A model generated the notes under the pieces. The model made no database searches. It worked only from the letters and a program-made list of their open reading frames with translations, and had not been told where the DNA came from. From Prosopocoilus inquinatus (lineage: Eukaryota; Arthropoda; Insecta; Coleoptera; Lucanidae): 64,000 nucleotides of DNA. A program made the translations under genes and the position numbers. The stretch's first letter is position 1. Every line of letters begins with the position of its first letter. Shown piece after piece: positions 47,346-58,470 of the stretch. Where the stretch lies: the NCBI GenBank assembly GCA_036172665.1, contig CM069870.1, positions 72,044,212 to 72,108,211 on the forward strand, given 5' to 3'.

Positions 47346-47998
47346 TTATTATTATTTTTTTTTAATTTTAATTTTTCGTCATCTTTTTGTTTTTTGTTTT
47401 TATTTCGGTAAAAATTCGGAGTTGGCTTTTTTTAACTTTCAGATTTACAATTTATTACTGGCATCTCTGTCAAAAAAAAAATCGACTGTCCTTTTTTCTT
47501 TAAAATGAAACAAAATTTACCTCGCTTTATTTCATCCTGGCGCGCCGCTCACCGAAAGGGCGCGGGCGGTCTCTCTCTCTCCGTCGAAGAGGGTTGTTTA
47601 CCCGTTTATTTGTTCGCCCGCTTAATAACAATATAATCAACGGGGAAATTAATTCGATTCATTTTTAGAAGTGGCAGAAGGAAGAGCTCGATTCGCGAGC
47701 CGGCACGAATCAATTAGCGTTATTTACCCTCAAGCGCGCGCGCCCTTTTTAACGCAGAGGCGCCCGTTCATTCTCGCGCTTTAATTTACGTCGGCGAGGA
47801 CTAATTGCGGCGCGCGGCGGCGGCGGCGAATTAAAAAAAAAGGAGCCGGCGCGCGTAATGCAACGCGATGTTAATTGCATTTATCAACAACAGTGGTACT
47901 TTAAAGCAGTGCGGAATTGCGGTGGGTGCTCAATTAATGAGAGCGAATTGAGCTGGGCGAAAGTGACCGCTGGAAATTAAAACTGATTTCGAATGTAT
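47346..47998. other. Gene-free CpG-rich island
   Basis: The part at 47,540-47,860 is rich in CpG (GGCGCGCCGC, GCGCGCGCGCCC, CGGCGGCGGCGGCG), unlike the flanking transposons. It may be conserved regulatory or intronic DNA. No promoter element can be pointed to. Confidence 0.4.
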
Positions 47999-48002
47999 CT
48001 AT

Positions 48003-48474
48003 TGTTACGTTTCTAGGGTTTACATTTATTTATTTATTTATTTAAACGAATAAGGGCCATTTGCACCACTTTCAGTTAAAATTTAAGCTCCACTTAACTC
48101 CATAGAAATAATTATTGTAACAAACGTTTCTATGGAGTTAAGTGGACCTTAAATTTTAACTGAAAGTGGTGCAAATGGCCCTAAAACACTCGGTAAAAAC
48201 TTAACCGTAATTTAATAAGGCTTACAAACTAATTTATTTGAAACAATTTATTTACACACTAAAATCTAACTTCGACGATCGCTGTTAGAATTCGACTGAC
48301 TGCTGAGTCAACTCCGGCCGATTTTATATCCTTTGCTGCCGTCTCGAATTTTCTAAGCTGGAAAAGTCTAGTCTGTTCGATGTAGGCCCCGGTGGCGTGA
48401 CGGCCGATGACGCATAACAGCGAACCGACTTCTTGACGCCTTCAGTTTGACGTAGTGCTGAGTGGCTCGCCACA
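48003..48474. mobile_element. Solo LTR, gypsy-like, copy 1
   Basis: It starts TGTTACGTTTCTAG and ends GGCTCGCCACA (TG...CA). It is flanked by the perfect 4-bp duplication CTAT (47,999-48,002 and 48,475-48,478). A second LTR of the family at 53,575-54,225 confirms the termini. No internal gag-pol is present, so the copy was reduced to one LTR by recombination. A 128-bp MITE interrupts it. The short duplication and TGTTACG start suit gypsy-type elements, but no coding sequence confirms this. Confidence 0.88.
48054..48181. mobile_element. PIF/Harbinger-type MITE in the solo LTR
   Basis: A palindromic 128-bp element with ends GGGCCATTTGCACCACTTTC and the inverse. TAA is duplicated on both sides (48,051-48,053 and 48,182-48,184). 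The related LTR at 53.6 kb shows the empty site, ACGAATAAAACACTCGG, with a single TAA. TWA duplication with GGG/GGC termini is the Harbinger signature. Confidence 0.9.
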
Positions 48475-48497
48475 CTATGATTGTTTGGTTGTATTTA

Positions 48498-50901
48498 CCC
48501 TCAATTGGCGTGGTGGAATTTTATCACGTTCATAGTGTCGTGGTGCCAATTAGACCCCACCTTATTTTTCAATTCTTAAATTAACTAAAATCACAAGTGG
48601 AAGTTAAATTTAATAGTGAGTTATTTCTAGGAATATTGTAAATGTAATACAAACAAGAAAGTTGAAATACAAGTTTTTTTTAATTGTTAAAAAAAATTAC
48701 ACAAAACTGAAATGAAAAGGAAACTGTTTCTTTTTTAGTTTTATACGTAATTTAAAAATCACAAGAAAAAACTTTTTTCCTGTAGTTTTATATGAATGAG
48801 CAGACTTCCTAAATTATATAAACGCAAAGATAATGACAAAAAAAAATTATTCAAAAAAACTGCAAGCAATGAAATGTGATAATAATTTACGCACACTGCT
48901 TGCAGATATTAGACCTACAGTCTAAACACATGGGCTGGTAACATACATCACATGTATTTTTTGTCTTTTTATCTTTTTTTCGATCACAAAATGCACAACG
49001 CTTTCTTTTTGTGCCTTCTGGTTTTTTAGCTTCAGGTACAGGAACTGCTTTGTGTAAAATTCTACCAATAGTCATACGAAGTTCTCGAGGAAGAATGTTC
49101 ATATATGGTTCAGCTAGAGTTTTAGCTAATGTTTTAAGAAACGATTGCCTATCCAAAGTTTTATTATTTTTGTAACACCCGTACAAGATATGCGCAATTA
49201 CCCCAGCAATATTTAGGATGCCATAAAATACCGCCAAAGGCCAGCATCTAGTACGTCTGTTAGTGGAATATACGGCACACTTCTGGTCAAGTTGATCTAC
49301 ACCCCCTTTGGTTTGATTGTAAAAAGCAATCATTTCTGGCTTCCCGGACTCGGCATCTTGAAATTTTCCATGATGCATGGAAGATACTAAAATAACGGCT
49401 TTTCCACGTTTTGGGGACATAAGATAGGATAGTACTTTCACTGGTAAATCCATAGAGGCTGCTATTTTCCTCTCGCTGTCTGTTTGGAAGAAATTGCTGT
49501 GGTATCTCTTTTTTATTTTTTCTCATAGTTCCCACATATATCAGACCTCTTTTCTTCAGTTCTTCAAGTAGTTCAATAGATGTAAACCAATTATTGGCTG
49601 TTATATTGCGCTGGGTGTTTACAATAGGTTGACAAAATTGCAAAACCGACTGCGTTGGTTTCGCAAACTTTTTTTCTACATCAGAAAGTAAATGTCCATC
49701 AGAATTCATACCAGTGTATATGTAGCCATTATAAAAATAATGAGTTTTTGCATCACATAATATCATTATTTTTAGACCATATTTATTGGGTTTATTGGGC
49801 ATATACATTCTAAATCTACACCTGTCTCTAAATCCCAATAGCATTTCATCGATGCAGGTAAGTTCTCCAATGCAATAATTTTGTTGGCAATTCTGAATAA
49901 ATTTAGTGAAGAGCCAAGATATTGGTGCACTGCGATCCGTTTCTTTACGTTCTTGTCTGTCATTTGCATTGTCAAATCTTATGCATGTCAATAAAACCAA
50001 AACTCTCTTTTTTGACATGATGCTTCTGAAAATTTCTCGTCCTGACCCATCTGTAGCAAAAATGGTTTCTAAATCCTCATGATTAGATTTGAATATACTA
50101 GTACAATACAGTATAGCTAGAAATGCTCTAAATTCTTCGATGGACAGTTCTCTAAATTCGGTTCGGTCTTTTTCTTTGTATTGCTCTTTCATAGATAAAA
50201 TTTTTTCGTTTGTTCGTATTATAACTTCATGTTCCATATCCTCCGAGAACAATAAACTCCATATTTCTAAAGGTTCAACTTTATCACCAACTACTCTTGC
50301 TGGACCTTTTAGACCCGGTAAAATTTTCAGAAGGTTATATTTTCTTGTTCTAACATTAGAAGTAGAAGCTGTGGCAGACCATTTGTACCTATTTTTTCCA
50401 AAAAATTATTTTGTTCCACTATTACCTTGGTCCCCGTCTGAATCATTTTCGCTCTCCTCTACACTGCTCTCTTCATCTCGTCCTCTCTCTTGCTCCACAT
50501 TTTCCTCTTCGATCTCTGAATCCGTTTCATGTTCACTTTCAGGAATAAAATCATCAGCTGCATGGTCTTCACAATCACTACATTCACTCTCAATTTTTTG
50601 GAGCCATTTTTTAACAGTTTCCTCAAAATCAGGATCGCCATATCTCACTCTTTTTGAACAACCCGCCATTACAAAAAAATTACGCTACTGGTGTCGTGGT
50701 GACAACTAGACCCCAAGCAAATTTCACAGCAAAATAGAACCCATGGCACTAACTCAACTTGGTTATTGCTTTACCACATAATACATAGTGATGAAACTTG
50801 AAGGTAGAGGGCGCCTCAAGTACATAACAATTAATTTAGTTTAAATATGAGAACTTAAAATATCGTTGGGTTCCGTAGGACCCCACAACGCCAATTGAGG
50901 G
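48498..50901 (-). mobile_element. piggyBac element flanked by TTTA
   Basis: Inverted ends begin CCCTCAATTGGCG on both sides (plus-strand left end at 48,498; right end closing at 50,901). The flanking tetranucleotide is TTTA on both sides (48,494-48,497 and 50,902-50,905) instead of the usual TTAA. One transposase gene runs on the minus strand. The length of 2,404 bp is typical for full-length piggyBac elements. Confidence 0.88.
48887..50669 (-). pseudogene. piggyBac transposase, one stop and one frameshift
   Basis: piggyBac transposase excises and inserts the element without leaving a scar. The ATG at 50,669 starts MAGCSKRVRYGDPDFEE and an acidic N-terminus (EEENVEQERGRDEESSVEE). TAA at 50,406-50,408 interrupts GTK-FFGKNRYKW where Tyr is likely. 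The frame then stays open through the DDE domain: ELTCIDEMLLGFR (first Asp), IMILCDAKTHYFYNG (second Asp), NWFTSIELLEELKKRG. A +1 slip in an A-run (plus strand 49,409-49,412) shifts it after LSYVPK. It continues RGKAVILVSSMHH, QTKGGVDQLDQ (third Asp) and a C-terminal cysteine-rich domain (CAFCDRK...CDVCYQPMC..C...CKQC). Corrected length is 593 aa, normal for piggyBac. Only two lesions suggest recent death. Confidence 0.92.
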
Positions 50902-50905
50902 TTTA

Positions 50906-51441
50906 TTATGCTTTGATTTGTTGCATCGTTTTAAAACGTGACGTCTAAAAAATCTTGAGCTACTCCCTTGCTGGCTGCTCATTTTCAGATCAGAGTATGA
51001 AAGCGATAGAAAATAGAAACGTTCCAGTCACAATAATAGCGCGCTAATATCTTTAATACGTATTTTTGAATGAAAGGGAAGAGAAAGAGAATGTGAGAAG
51101 GAGAGCAAATCTTTATGCAATGCTATCAACATAAAATCATTATTTTTATCGAAAAAAAAAAACAAAAAACTTTAAACGGGCACTGTAAAATCGGATGAGA
51201 CACACACGGTTTCGCGATCACTTGATAGCTTCGTCACAAATTTCATCGGGCAAGAGTCGATTTTAATTACCTTTATCATCAAAACTTTTTTCCTAATGAA
51301 AACATAAAAAAAAACGATCGTAGGATGTCGCTGTTTAAACTGTCGAAATGCATAACGTTAAATGTTCTTAATCTGACATGATTATGAGTCATTTATGATA
51401 AAATATTAAGGGCCGATTTTTCAATCACAAGTTAACTTTAA
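50906..51441. other. Gene-free stretch
   Basis: AT-rich, no recognised feature. The last 30 bp (GGGCCGATTTTTCAATCACA and on) look like one end of another MITE into which the next element is inserted; no matching right end is visible. Confidence 0.45.
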
Positions 51442-51569
51442 GGCCCAGTTTTACAATGACGGTTTAACTTTGAGCCGAAGCTTAAATCCTTCGCAACAAT
51501 TATTGAAATAATCGTCGCTAAGGGTTTAAACCTCAGCTCAAAGTTGAGCTGCAATTGTAAAACTGGGCC
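51442..51569. mobile_element. PIF/Harbinger-type MITE, 128 bp
   Basis: Ends GGCCCAGTTTTACAATGACG and the inverse of GCAATTGTAAAACTGGGCC. TAA is duplicated on both sides (51,439-51,441 and 51,570-51,572). It is the same length as the MITE at 48,054, but the sequence differs. Confidence 0.85.
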
Positions 51570-51572
51570 TAA

Positions 51573-53328
51573 GTTAACTTTAACCTTCACTTTATTGCCT
51601 TGGAAACAATTGTCTTCGTACGTTGTTACGGGTTCAGATTGTTTCAGCTGCACGACACTGGTCGCACTATTTCACCTAAACCCGTCCATTTCTCTCCTAG
51701 TCTTTTTGCTGCTACATTCGACCAGAATTTTTGCTTTTTGGAAATCTATCGCTATTAGATTACCTAGGTTGGCTTCTAAATTTTTTTGTTGCTCCTACTG
51801 AGCGAGTTACACTCTTCATTTTACCCGCGTCATTGAGGTTTAGACTAAAACGTCTCTGTATTTTTTTTGTTTAATGCGTGGCCATGTTTCATCTTCAGTT
51901 TTATTACCAATTTATACGATATACGATAGCTGCGTCGATTACGCCGCACATTAGTTAAATAAAATAATTAAAAGAGTACGAAGTCACCAATTGTTAGTTT
52001 GTCCGACTTTAGTTCGTCGCTTGTGTCGATGACCGTCCGAAAGGGCACGTTGTTGCTAGGCGTTAGCCATACACGAACTCCGTTGCATATTTGAATTGTA
52101 TACGCCCTTGGCAGGAACAAATTCGCCGTAAAAAACAGGTAAACCTTAAACGGGAAGAGAAGTAGTGAAGGAAAGAAGTAGCGGATTCCACAGTTGAAAT
52201 AAAGAAATCGAGTATAAACATGGACCGCCCCAATTGCGTTATTAATTACATTTCTATTTGAAGTAAAAACGGGTTATCCGGTCGGTAAAATTTGCTTACA
52301 ACAAATCAAACGGTACGCAAGGCACACAGAATTCCAGGAACACCTTCCTTAAACTGAATCTTCTTCAAACTAGCAACAATTCACGAGAAATCTTCACATC
52401 TGTGTCTTGTGAAGTCGAAACAACAAAATGAAGCGTAGAGAAGCAGTGAATTGCGAACAATACAAGATGACAATTAAAACTGACTTGTATTTTATTTTCA
52501 TTGGTACCTGGCTCCGACCAAACTTTTTTTAATTTTTGTATGTAACCAATTGCCACTTTAATTAATTAGCGACTCTAGTTCCGTACCAACCTCTACATGT
52601 ATTAGATTTCCATAAAAAATAAAATCTGAATTTGAAACGCGTAAATCCCACGATCTAATTTCGATATCGCCACGGCAGTTTTTAAATTATTTTAAAATAG
52701 CAGCGGCGGCGTCAGCGAGTGGCGGTTATCAACAGGAAATTAAGATTTTTCCGAAGAGAATCGAATCCTCCAGCGCGGGGTTTGGACCACGCCCCCCGCG
52801 TTTTTTCCGTTTCAGGAAATTTAAAATTCCAGACAACGAACGCCTTTAAATCGTATTTTGTTATCCCATTACTTGCGCAATCACAGCCTTAAACTGAGGA
52901 TTACGTCCGCTTAAATTAAAAAAAAAAAATCGGGTTTCATACGGAGCTCGAATTTTTTAGCGGGTAATTTAACGGAGAAATTAATCGGATTCGAACGCTT
53001 CCGCGCGGATAATAAGCACGATCCTTTTTTTCGTTTGTCCGGCAATAAATTCGCAGCTTTGAAGCGGCCAGGCGAAAGCTTTTGTATAAATCTGGAGTGC
53101 GGGCCGCTTTGTGTTTAATTCTCGCGTTAAAATTGCCGCTTTTTTCCCCCCCGTGCGAATAACACGGTTCTGCTTCGGGCCGTTTCTATCGCTAGCGGGA
53201 CTAACGCTTCATCAATTCGTAATTTTGTTGCAAACAATTTTTATTACAAAATTTTGCAGCCAGGAAACGAATACCAGGACAGTTTTCATTATCCAGTGCC
53301 ACAAATAGGGCTGTTGTATCTCCACATT
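51573..53328. other. Gene-free stretch with a short protein-like frame and a CpG-rich part
   Basis: On the minus strand at about 51,975-52,117 a frame reads VWLTPSNNVPFRTVIDTSDE and ends in TAA. It looks protein-like but matches no family I know, and could be a retroelement scrap or terminal exon. The 52,130-52,430 part shares blocks with 31.7 kb and 40.4 kb. The 52,680-53,100 part is CpG-rich and otherwise featureless. Confidence 0.4.
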
Positions 53329-53574
53329 TTTTAAGCGCTTGGCTGAGGGTACGAACAAATCGAAGATGCCCCGCTGTTCACTGTCGATGTTTAGCTTGCG
53401 CTCGATACAGCGATACCACCTCGATGTAACACAAACGTATAGTTTTAAATGGAATCGTGCACGTCGAAGATACGCGCTGCTATTTATTTTCGATATGCAC
53501 GGTTCCATTTAAAACTACAGCCTTGGCCAAAATTATTAGGCACCCTTGCGATTTCAATTTGTCTCCGAAAGTAT

Positions 53575-54225
53575 TGTTACGTTTCTAATGTTTAAATTTA
53601 TTTATTTAAACGAATAAAACACTCGGTAAAAACTTAACCGTAATTTAATACTGCTTACGAACTAATTTATTTGTAACAATTTATTTTCACACTAAAATCT
53701 AACTTCGACGATCGCTGTTAGAATTCGACTGACTCCTGAGTCCACTCCGGCCGATTTTATATCCTTTGCTGCCGTCTCGAATTTTCCAAGCTGGAAAATT
53801 CGAGTTTGATCGATGATGGTGTGACGGCCAATGACGCATCACGAACCGACTTCTTGAAGTTTTCGAAGAAAATCGAAAGTGGACGAATTTGAAATTCCGC
53901 CCAAAAAGAATTATATAAGTCGAGAACGGCTGGGAATATTAACTTGCTTCTTTCAGCGTTGATTCCTCTCCACAAGACGACTTGATGGTGAAAACTATGA
54001 CTATCTATCTGCTACCAATTTCCAAATAATAATATTGTGGCGCGCCACACGGCTTACTACGTCAAACTGAAGGCGTCAAGAAGTCGGTTCGTTATGCGTC
54101 ATTCCATTCATTTCCAGCTTGGAAAATTCGAGTTTGATCGATGATGGTGTGACGGCCAATGACGCATAACCAACCGACTTCTTGACGCCTTCAGTTTGAC
54201 GTAGTAAGCCGTGTGGCGCGCCACA
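53575..54225. mobile_element. Solo LTR, gypsy-like, copy 2, with internal inversion
   Basis: TGTTACGTTTCTAATG...GTGTGGCGCGCCACA, flanked by the perfect duplication GTAT (53,571-53,574 and 54,226-54,229). It is longer than copy 1 because the 3' end is present in both orientations. About 54,041-54,107 is the inverse of 54,157-54,225, and the GATCGATGATGGTGTGACGG block occurs twice. A TATATAAG with downstream sequence near 53,913 may be the LTR promoter. The terminal word TGTGGCGCGCCACA is a perfect palindrome, which may have favoured the rearrangement. Confidence 0.85.
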
Positions 54226-54775
54226 GTATAATTCCGAAAACTTTCTAATTTTATTATCATGTAGTTGAGAACAATAAAGGATAATTAAACAGTGCACAAT
54301 ACTTTATAAGGGCTCTAAAACATCTGGCAGCTTACAATTTGCAATTGCGGTTTTGTGAATAGGTAGTCACTCTCCTACCGGCGCTTGTAGTGAGAACAGT
54401 TTTTTCAGCTTAATATTATAATTTCGAACTTTGGCATTTTTGCCGTAAAAATGCCTAAAAAAACCGAACTAAGTGAGCATGTACGCTTCCGAATTCAATT
54501 TTTATACGAACAAGGCAAGACACAAACAGAAATAGCAAAAATTGTTAAACGTTCGCGTTGTGCGGTTCAATCTACCTTGAAACGTTATGCAGATACTGGA
54601 TTACATACGAATCGAAAAAGAACAAGCAGAAAAAGAATAACTTCAAAACGTGAGGATCGGAATTTAATTCGAGAATCGTTAAGAAATCGAAAGAGAACTT
54701 CCTCCGAAATCGCTGCCTCTTTATCAAAAGAAATTGGGAGGCCCGTTAGTGCGAGAACTACCAGAAGTAGACTTA

Positions 54776-56089
54776 TGGCCGGTTTCACAAAGCTTTGTTA
54801 AAGCGTTGATTAACTGATCAGCCGTTAAGTTTAATCAGTGTTAAAAATTTGATGCTGTTTCACAAAACAAAAAACTATTATGTTAATCTCTGATTAACTA
54901 ATTGGAGTTTACGTTTGGCAACATCGAAAAATTGCCACTTTGACACCGCTTTAAAGTAATCTGTCCGATATGGCGTCGCTTGCAGTCAGGTAGTATGAGG
55001 TTAGAAACTCAAAATAAATAAATACATCTTAAATTCTTCGCGTTAGGGCAGTTAATGATTTCTAAAAATGAAAAAGGAAAAAAGAAAGGGAGGAAGGAAA
55101 CTTTAGTGCAGTTGAATTACTTGAACATATATGACAAAGACACATTTTCTGTTGTGGTACAGCTCAGCGGGATTACTATCAGGTGAAATAATTTTAACAT
55201 GGGGTACAATCTGTGGTGCCAATGACATGAGAAAAGCGTAATGTTAACTTGCGGAGCTTCTTCTATTGGCAATTTAATTAATTGTTTGCTTTGCCTTGCA
55301 ATAAGATGAGTGACGACGAATTATTCTAAGTATCGATGGTTTCTGAAAGTATCAAGAATCAGCTGTTGAAATATTTCAGTGGATAACAACGTAAGTTTAT
55401 CAGCAACTGATTTGTACCATAAAATAAATTTATTTTTGCTTGTTGCAGGTTCTAGTGTGGGACCAAAGAGTTCCATAACTCCTTTGGAAAAGCGAAACGT
55501 TAAATTCATTATCATCCAAATCATTAAAAGGATTATTTCTGTCTCTTATAAAATGAATCCTACCTTAAGGAGGCATTTATTTATCGTCAGAGAAGAAAGT
55601 GAGGTTGCAGACATTTTGAAATAATTTCGAATTGTTTGTTCTTGAAAATATTTTCAGAAATAGTGTCGTAAAAATTAATCAATAAACCAAGTGAGTAAAA
55701 AGTACAGAAATGTCATTATTTTTAATATTTAAGGTACGTTACATTTTTAAATAAAATTATAATTATTTTTTAGATATATGTGAGGATATTTTATATCAAA
55801 AAAGCTTGATAATAACTATGGAAAATTCACTCGTTACTTTTTAATCGCTGGAATTCTATCGATTAATCTAACGCCTGATTAGACAGAAGTAAACGAAGCG
55901 TTATCTCTTAATCGAGCTTTGTGAAACATTTAAAGGAGCATTAAGACTATTTGACGACCGATTAGAGAGCGAGCCGTTTAGTAATCATCGTTAAGTTAAT
56001 CATCGTTAAATGCGGTTGTTTTCCTATTTAATCATTCGTTACAGAGTTAATCGAGTTAAATATTTAACGAAGCTTTGTGAAACCGGCCA
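54776..56089. mobile_element. Non-autonomous PIF/Harbinger-type element, 1.3 kb
   Basis: Inverted ends TGGCCGGTTTCACAAAGCTT match over about 25 bp. TTA is duplicated (54,773-54,775 and 56,090-56,092). Subterminal AGCTTTGTGAAAC and TTAATC words repeat inside. Interior frames near 55,320-55,630 lack recognised transposase or Myb motifs. Its insertion splits a Leu-Ser codon junction of the Tc1 transposase exactly, which proves the boundaries. Confidence 0.9.
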
Positions 56090-56244
56090 TTAGTGAAGCA
56101 GGCCTAAAAGGCTGTAAAGCCAGAAAGAAACCTTGGCTTTCGGAAAAAAACAGAAAGTCTCGATTGGAATGGGCGAAGAAATATCAACATTTCATAGAGG
56201 CGGATTGGGCAAATGTTGTGTGGTCCGACGAATCGAATTTTGAG

Positions 56245-56358
56245 GTATTGTTTTGTTTATATCATTTAATTTTTTTAGCTATTTTGCTTTCTCTACACTT
56301 CGTCAGTAATCAATTAAAGGTGGTGCTTAAAATCAACGTTCCTTAAATAATATTTCAG
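56245..56358 (+). other. Probable 114-bp intron in the Tc1 transposase gene
   Basis: The segment starts GTATTG and ends ATATTTCAG, and contains in-frame breaks. Removing it joins NFE to VFGTPG exactly as in other Tc1 transposases. An alternative is a small insertion between two AGGTATT words. Confidence 0.7.
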
Positions 56359-57140
56359 GTATTTGGTACTCCTGGTGTAACTTACGTGAGGCGAAGAATC
56401 GGCGGGGAATACAGCCCGGATTGTGTGGTGCCAACAGTGAAACACGGAGGAGGAAGTGTCATGATCTGGGGTTGTATGGCAACCGACGGGGTAGGCGAAA
56501 TGTTCGTTTGTGAAGGTCGAATGAATTCAAACACTTATATAAACGTAATGGAAACGTCGTTGCATCAGTCATTTTCCAAGATTTTTGGAGATACTAATTT
56601 AGAAGAAGCTGTGTATCAACAAGATAATGCACCCTGCCACAGATCTGCAGTTACTATGAAGTGGTTTCAAGAAAACGGCATTAACCTCCTGGAATGGCCT
56701 GCACAGTCGCCGGACCTAAACCCAATAGAACATTTATGGGACATTTTAAAGCGAAATATTAGAAAACACCATATAACTTCCAAAGCAACGTTAAAAACCA
56801 TTTTAAATCAAGAATGGAATAATATTACCGCAGAAGAGTGCCGCAAACTCGGCACTTTGCCAAAAAGAATCACTGCAGTGATTAGAGCGAAAGGGGGCCC
56901 TACTAAATATTAATTATTTTAATAAACTTTTAATTTTTTTAAACACAGGAAATTTTATTGTACCCTACCCCAACAAATCTTCATGATATAAGAATTAGGG
57001 TAAGGTGCCTAATACTTTTGGCCAAGGCTGTATGCGTTTGTTTCACATCGAGGTGATATCATGGTATTGAACGCGACTCAAACATCGAGGTTGAACAGTG
57101 AGGCATCTTCGGCATGTTCGTACCCTAAGCGTTTAGTCGG

Positions 57141-58470
57141 CATTTTTAACTACGTATCGCAAAAGCGACGCGACGGTTGTTTTATCCGTTTTTCACACAG
57201 TATTTAATAATAATGCAAATAAGCAGTGCGCTTTCATTTTGAGACCTTCCTCCGCCAACTTAATAAACAAACTTATATAATATTAGGTCTTGTGTGCTTT
57301 AACACGCAGGAGAAAATTCCCAGGCGAAACCACCTGTTACAAACTTCGGTGCGGCTCTCGTGAATTATGAAAGCCGCGGTTCACGAACTTGCGGCGTGTA
57401 ATTAAAACCTCCGCAAGAAAACTACTCGGCATATCATATCGTGGTGTGCGGGAAATGCAGACTGCGCGAAAGATAAAAATTAAAAAAAATAAATAAACGG
57501 GAGGAAAAGCGCGCGCGCTCATGCTGAGGACGAAAGCTCTCCGCCGTAATTGAGTCTCATCAACGCCCACTTCGTACAGGCCTGATTCATTCGACTTGAA
57601 AATTGATTCGTCTATTCGTCTGAATCGCGGTGCATCATAAAAATTCACCATTTTTAGTAATAGTCCTCTCCTTATGTTTAAGCGGAACGCTCAACAGCGA
57701 AACACTCGCGTCGCGATCATTGGAAACTGGATAATACCTTGGCATCTGATATTCCTACGCGATGACTCAAGCCTATTTTTGAAGATGGTGTTGGTGTGGT
57801 GGAATGCAAGAACGGTGGTGCGCTCCGAATGGTGCATGGTTTATATTTCAATACACTTTGTGTGCTCGCGAATCAATCACGTCGCTCCAGCCCCGAGTAC
57901 AATGAACGCACTGGAATATAAATGTCGGGGATGAAAAGGTTAAATCCGGCGGCGGCGGCGGCACTGCGAAAATACGTCGTTTAACGATGCGGTTGAGTAC
58001 GCTAATCTAGAGTGGACGGGGATTTAGTTGATTCTCTTAATGAGGACGACGACGTGACGCCACTGCCTTAATTAACGACCAAATGCCACCCCTTCGTCAC
58101 AAGATTAAGTTACAATTTATATTTTTTTTCCTAAGCTTTAGCAATGTTGTACTTATCCTGTTTCTAGAATGCCATTTCTGCACACAAAAGAAAAAATATC
58201 AAGTGTTTATTTTATTAGCGGCAGCGCCCACTAGTGGACACGAAAGTGTTCTACGGGGGCGGTTCAAGTTCACGAGCAATCGGGGGGCGCTTTTTTCAAA
58301 TTAAGATAAAATAAAATGGAAATTCAAATAGAATAAAAGTCGATGTAATGATAATGTTTTTCGGGCATACACTTTATAATAATTACGTACGGGCGGGCTT
58401 ACGTTTCATCAAAATAGCTTTGGTTTTTTGTATTGTATTGTTTTCGCCAAAATGAGATCAAATCTTATCA
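57141..58470. other. Gene-free stretch
   Basis: No recognised coding family on either strand. A GGC trinucleotide run lies at about 57,950-57,962. The minus-strand frame at 57,337-57,651 has no domain. Confidence 0.5.

Larger units (their letters stand above)
54451..56913 (+). pseudogene. Tc1-family transposase, disrupted by insertion, otherwise coherent
   Basis: The ATG at 54,451 begins MPKKTELSEHVRFRIQFLYE, with two helix-turn-helix regions (TQTEIAKIVKRSRCAVQSTL; SSEIAASLSKEIGRPVS) and a basic linker. The frame is cut after SRL by the Harbinger-type element (54,776-56,089) and resumes as SEAGLKG. Catalytic residues are Asp in VVWSDESNFE, Asp in YQQDNAPCHRS and Glu in SPDLNPIEHLW, with 34 residues between the last two (DD34E). 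A 114-bp GT-AG segment (56,245-56,358) lies between SNFE and VFGTPG in phase 0. Pieces 54,451-54,775, 56,093-56,244 and 56,359-56,913 total 1,032 nt, that is 343 codons plus stop, the usual Tc1 length. No stop or frameshift is seen in these pieces. The transposon is inactive only because of the insertion. Confidence 0.9.
53518..57030 (+). mobile_element. Tc1-like DD34E transposon, itself invaded twice
   Basis: The inverted ends CAGCCTTGGCCAAAAxTATT lie at both limits with TA outside (53,516-53,517 and 57,031-57,032). A solo LTR sits in the 5' non-coding part and a Harbinger-type element in the transposase gene. Removing these leaves about 1.54 kb, the normal size for Tc1. Confidence 0.92.
53329..57140. 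mobile_element. Foldback element split by a Tc1 insertion
   Basis: The left arm (53,329-53,436; AGGGTACGAACAAATCGAAG...CACCTCGATGTAACAC) and right arm (57,031-57,140) are inverted copies about 107 bp long. A small inner hairpin (AGTTTTAAATGGAA...TTCCATTTAAAACT, about 53,440-53,517) forms the former centre. Everything from 53,518 to 57,030 is later insertion. The foldback is the oldest layer of this nest, about 300 bp long without its guests. Confidence 0.78.

Noticed and set aside
48003..50905. Solo LTR and piggyBac as parts of one composite element
   Set aside because: Each has its own target duplication (CTAT and TTTA) and they do not overlap. They are independent neighbours.
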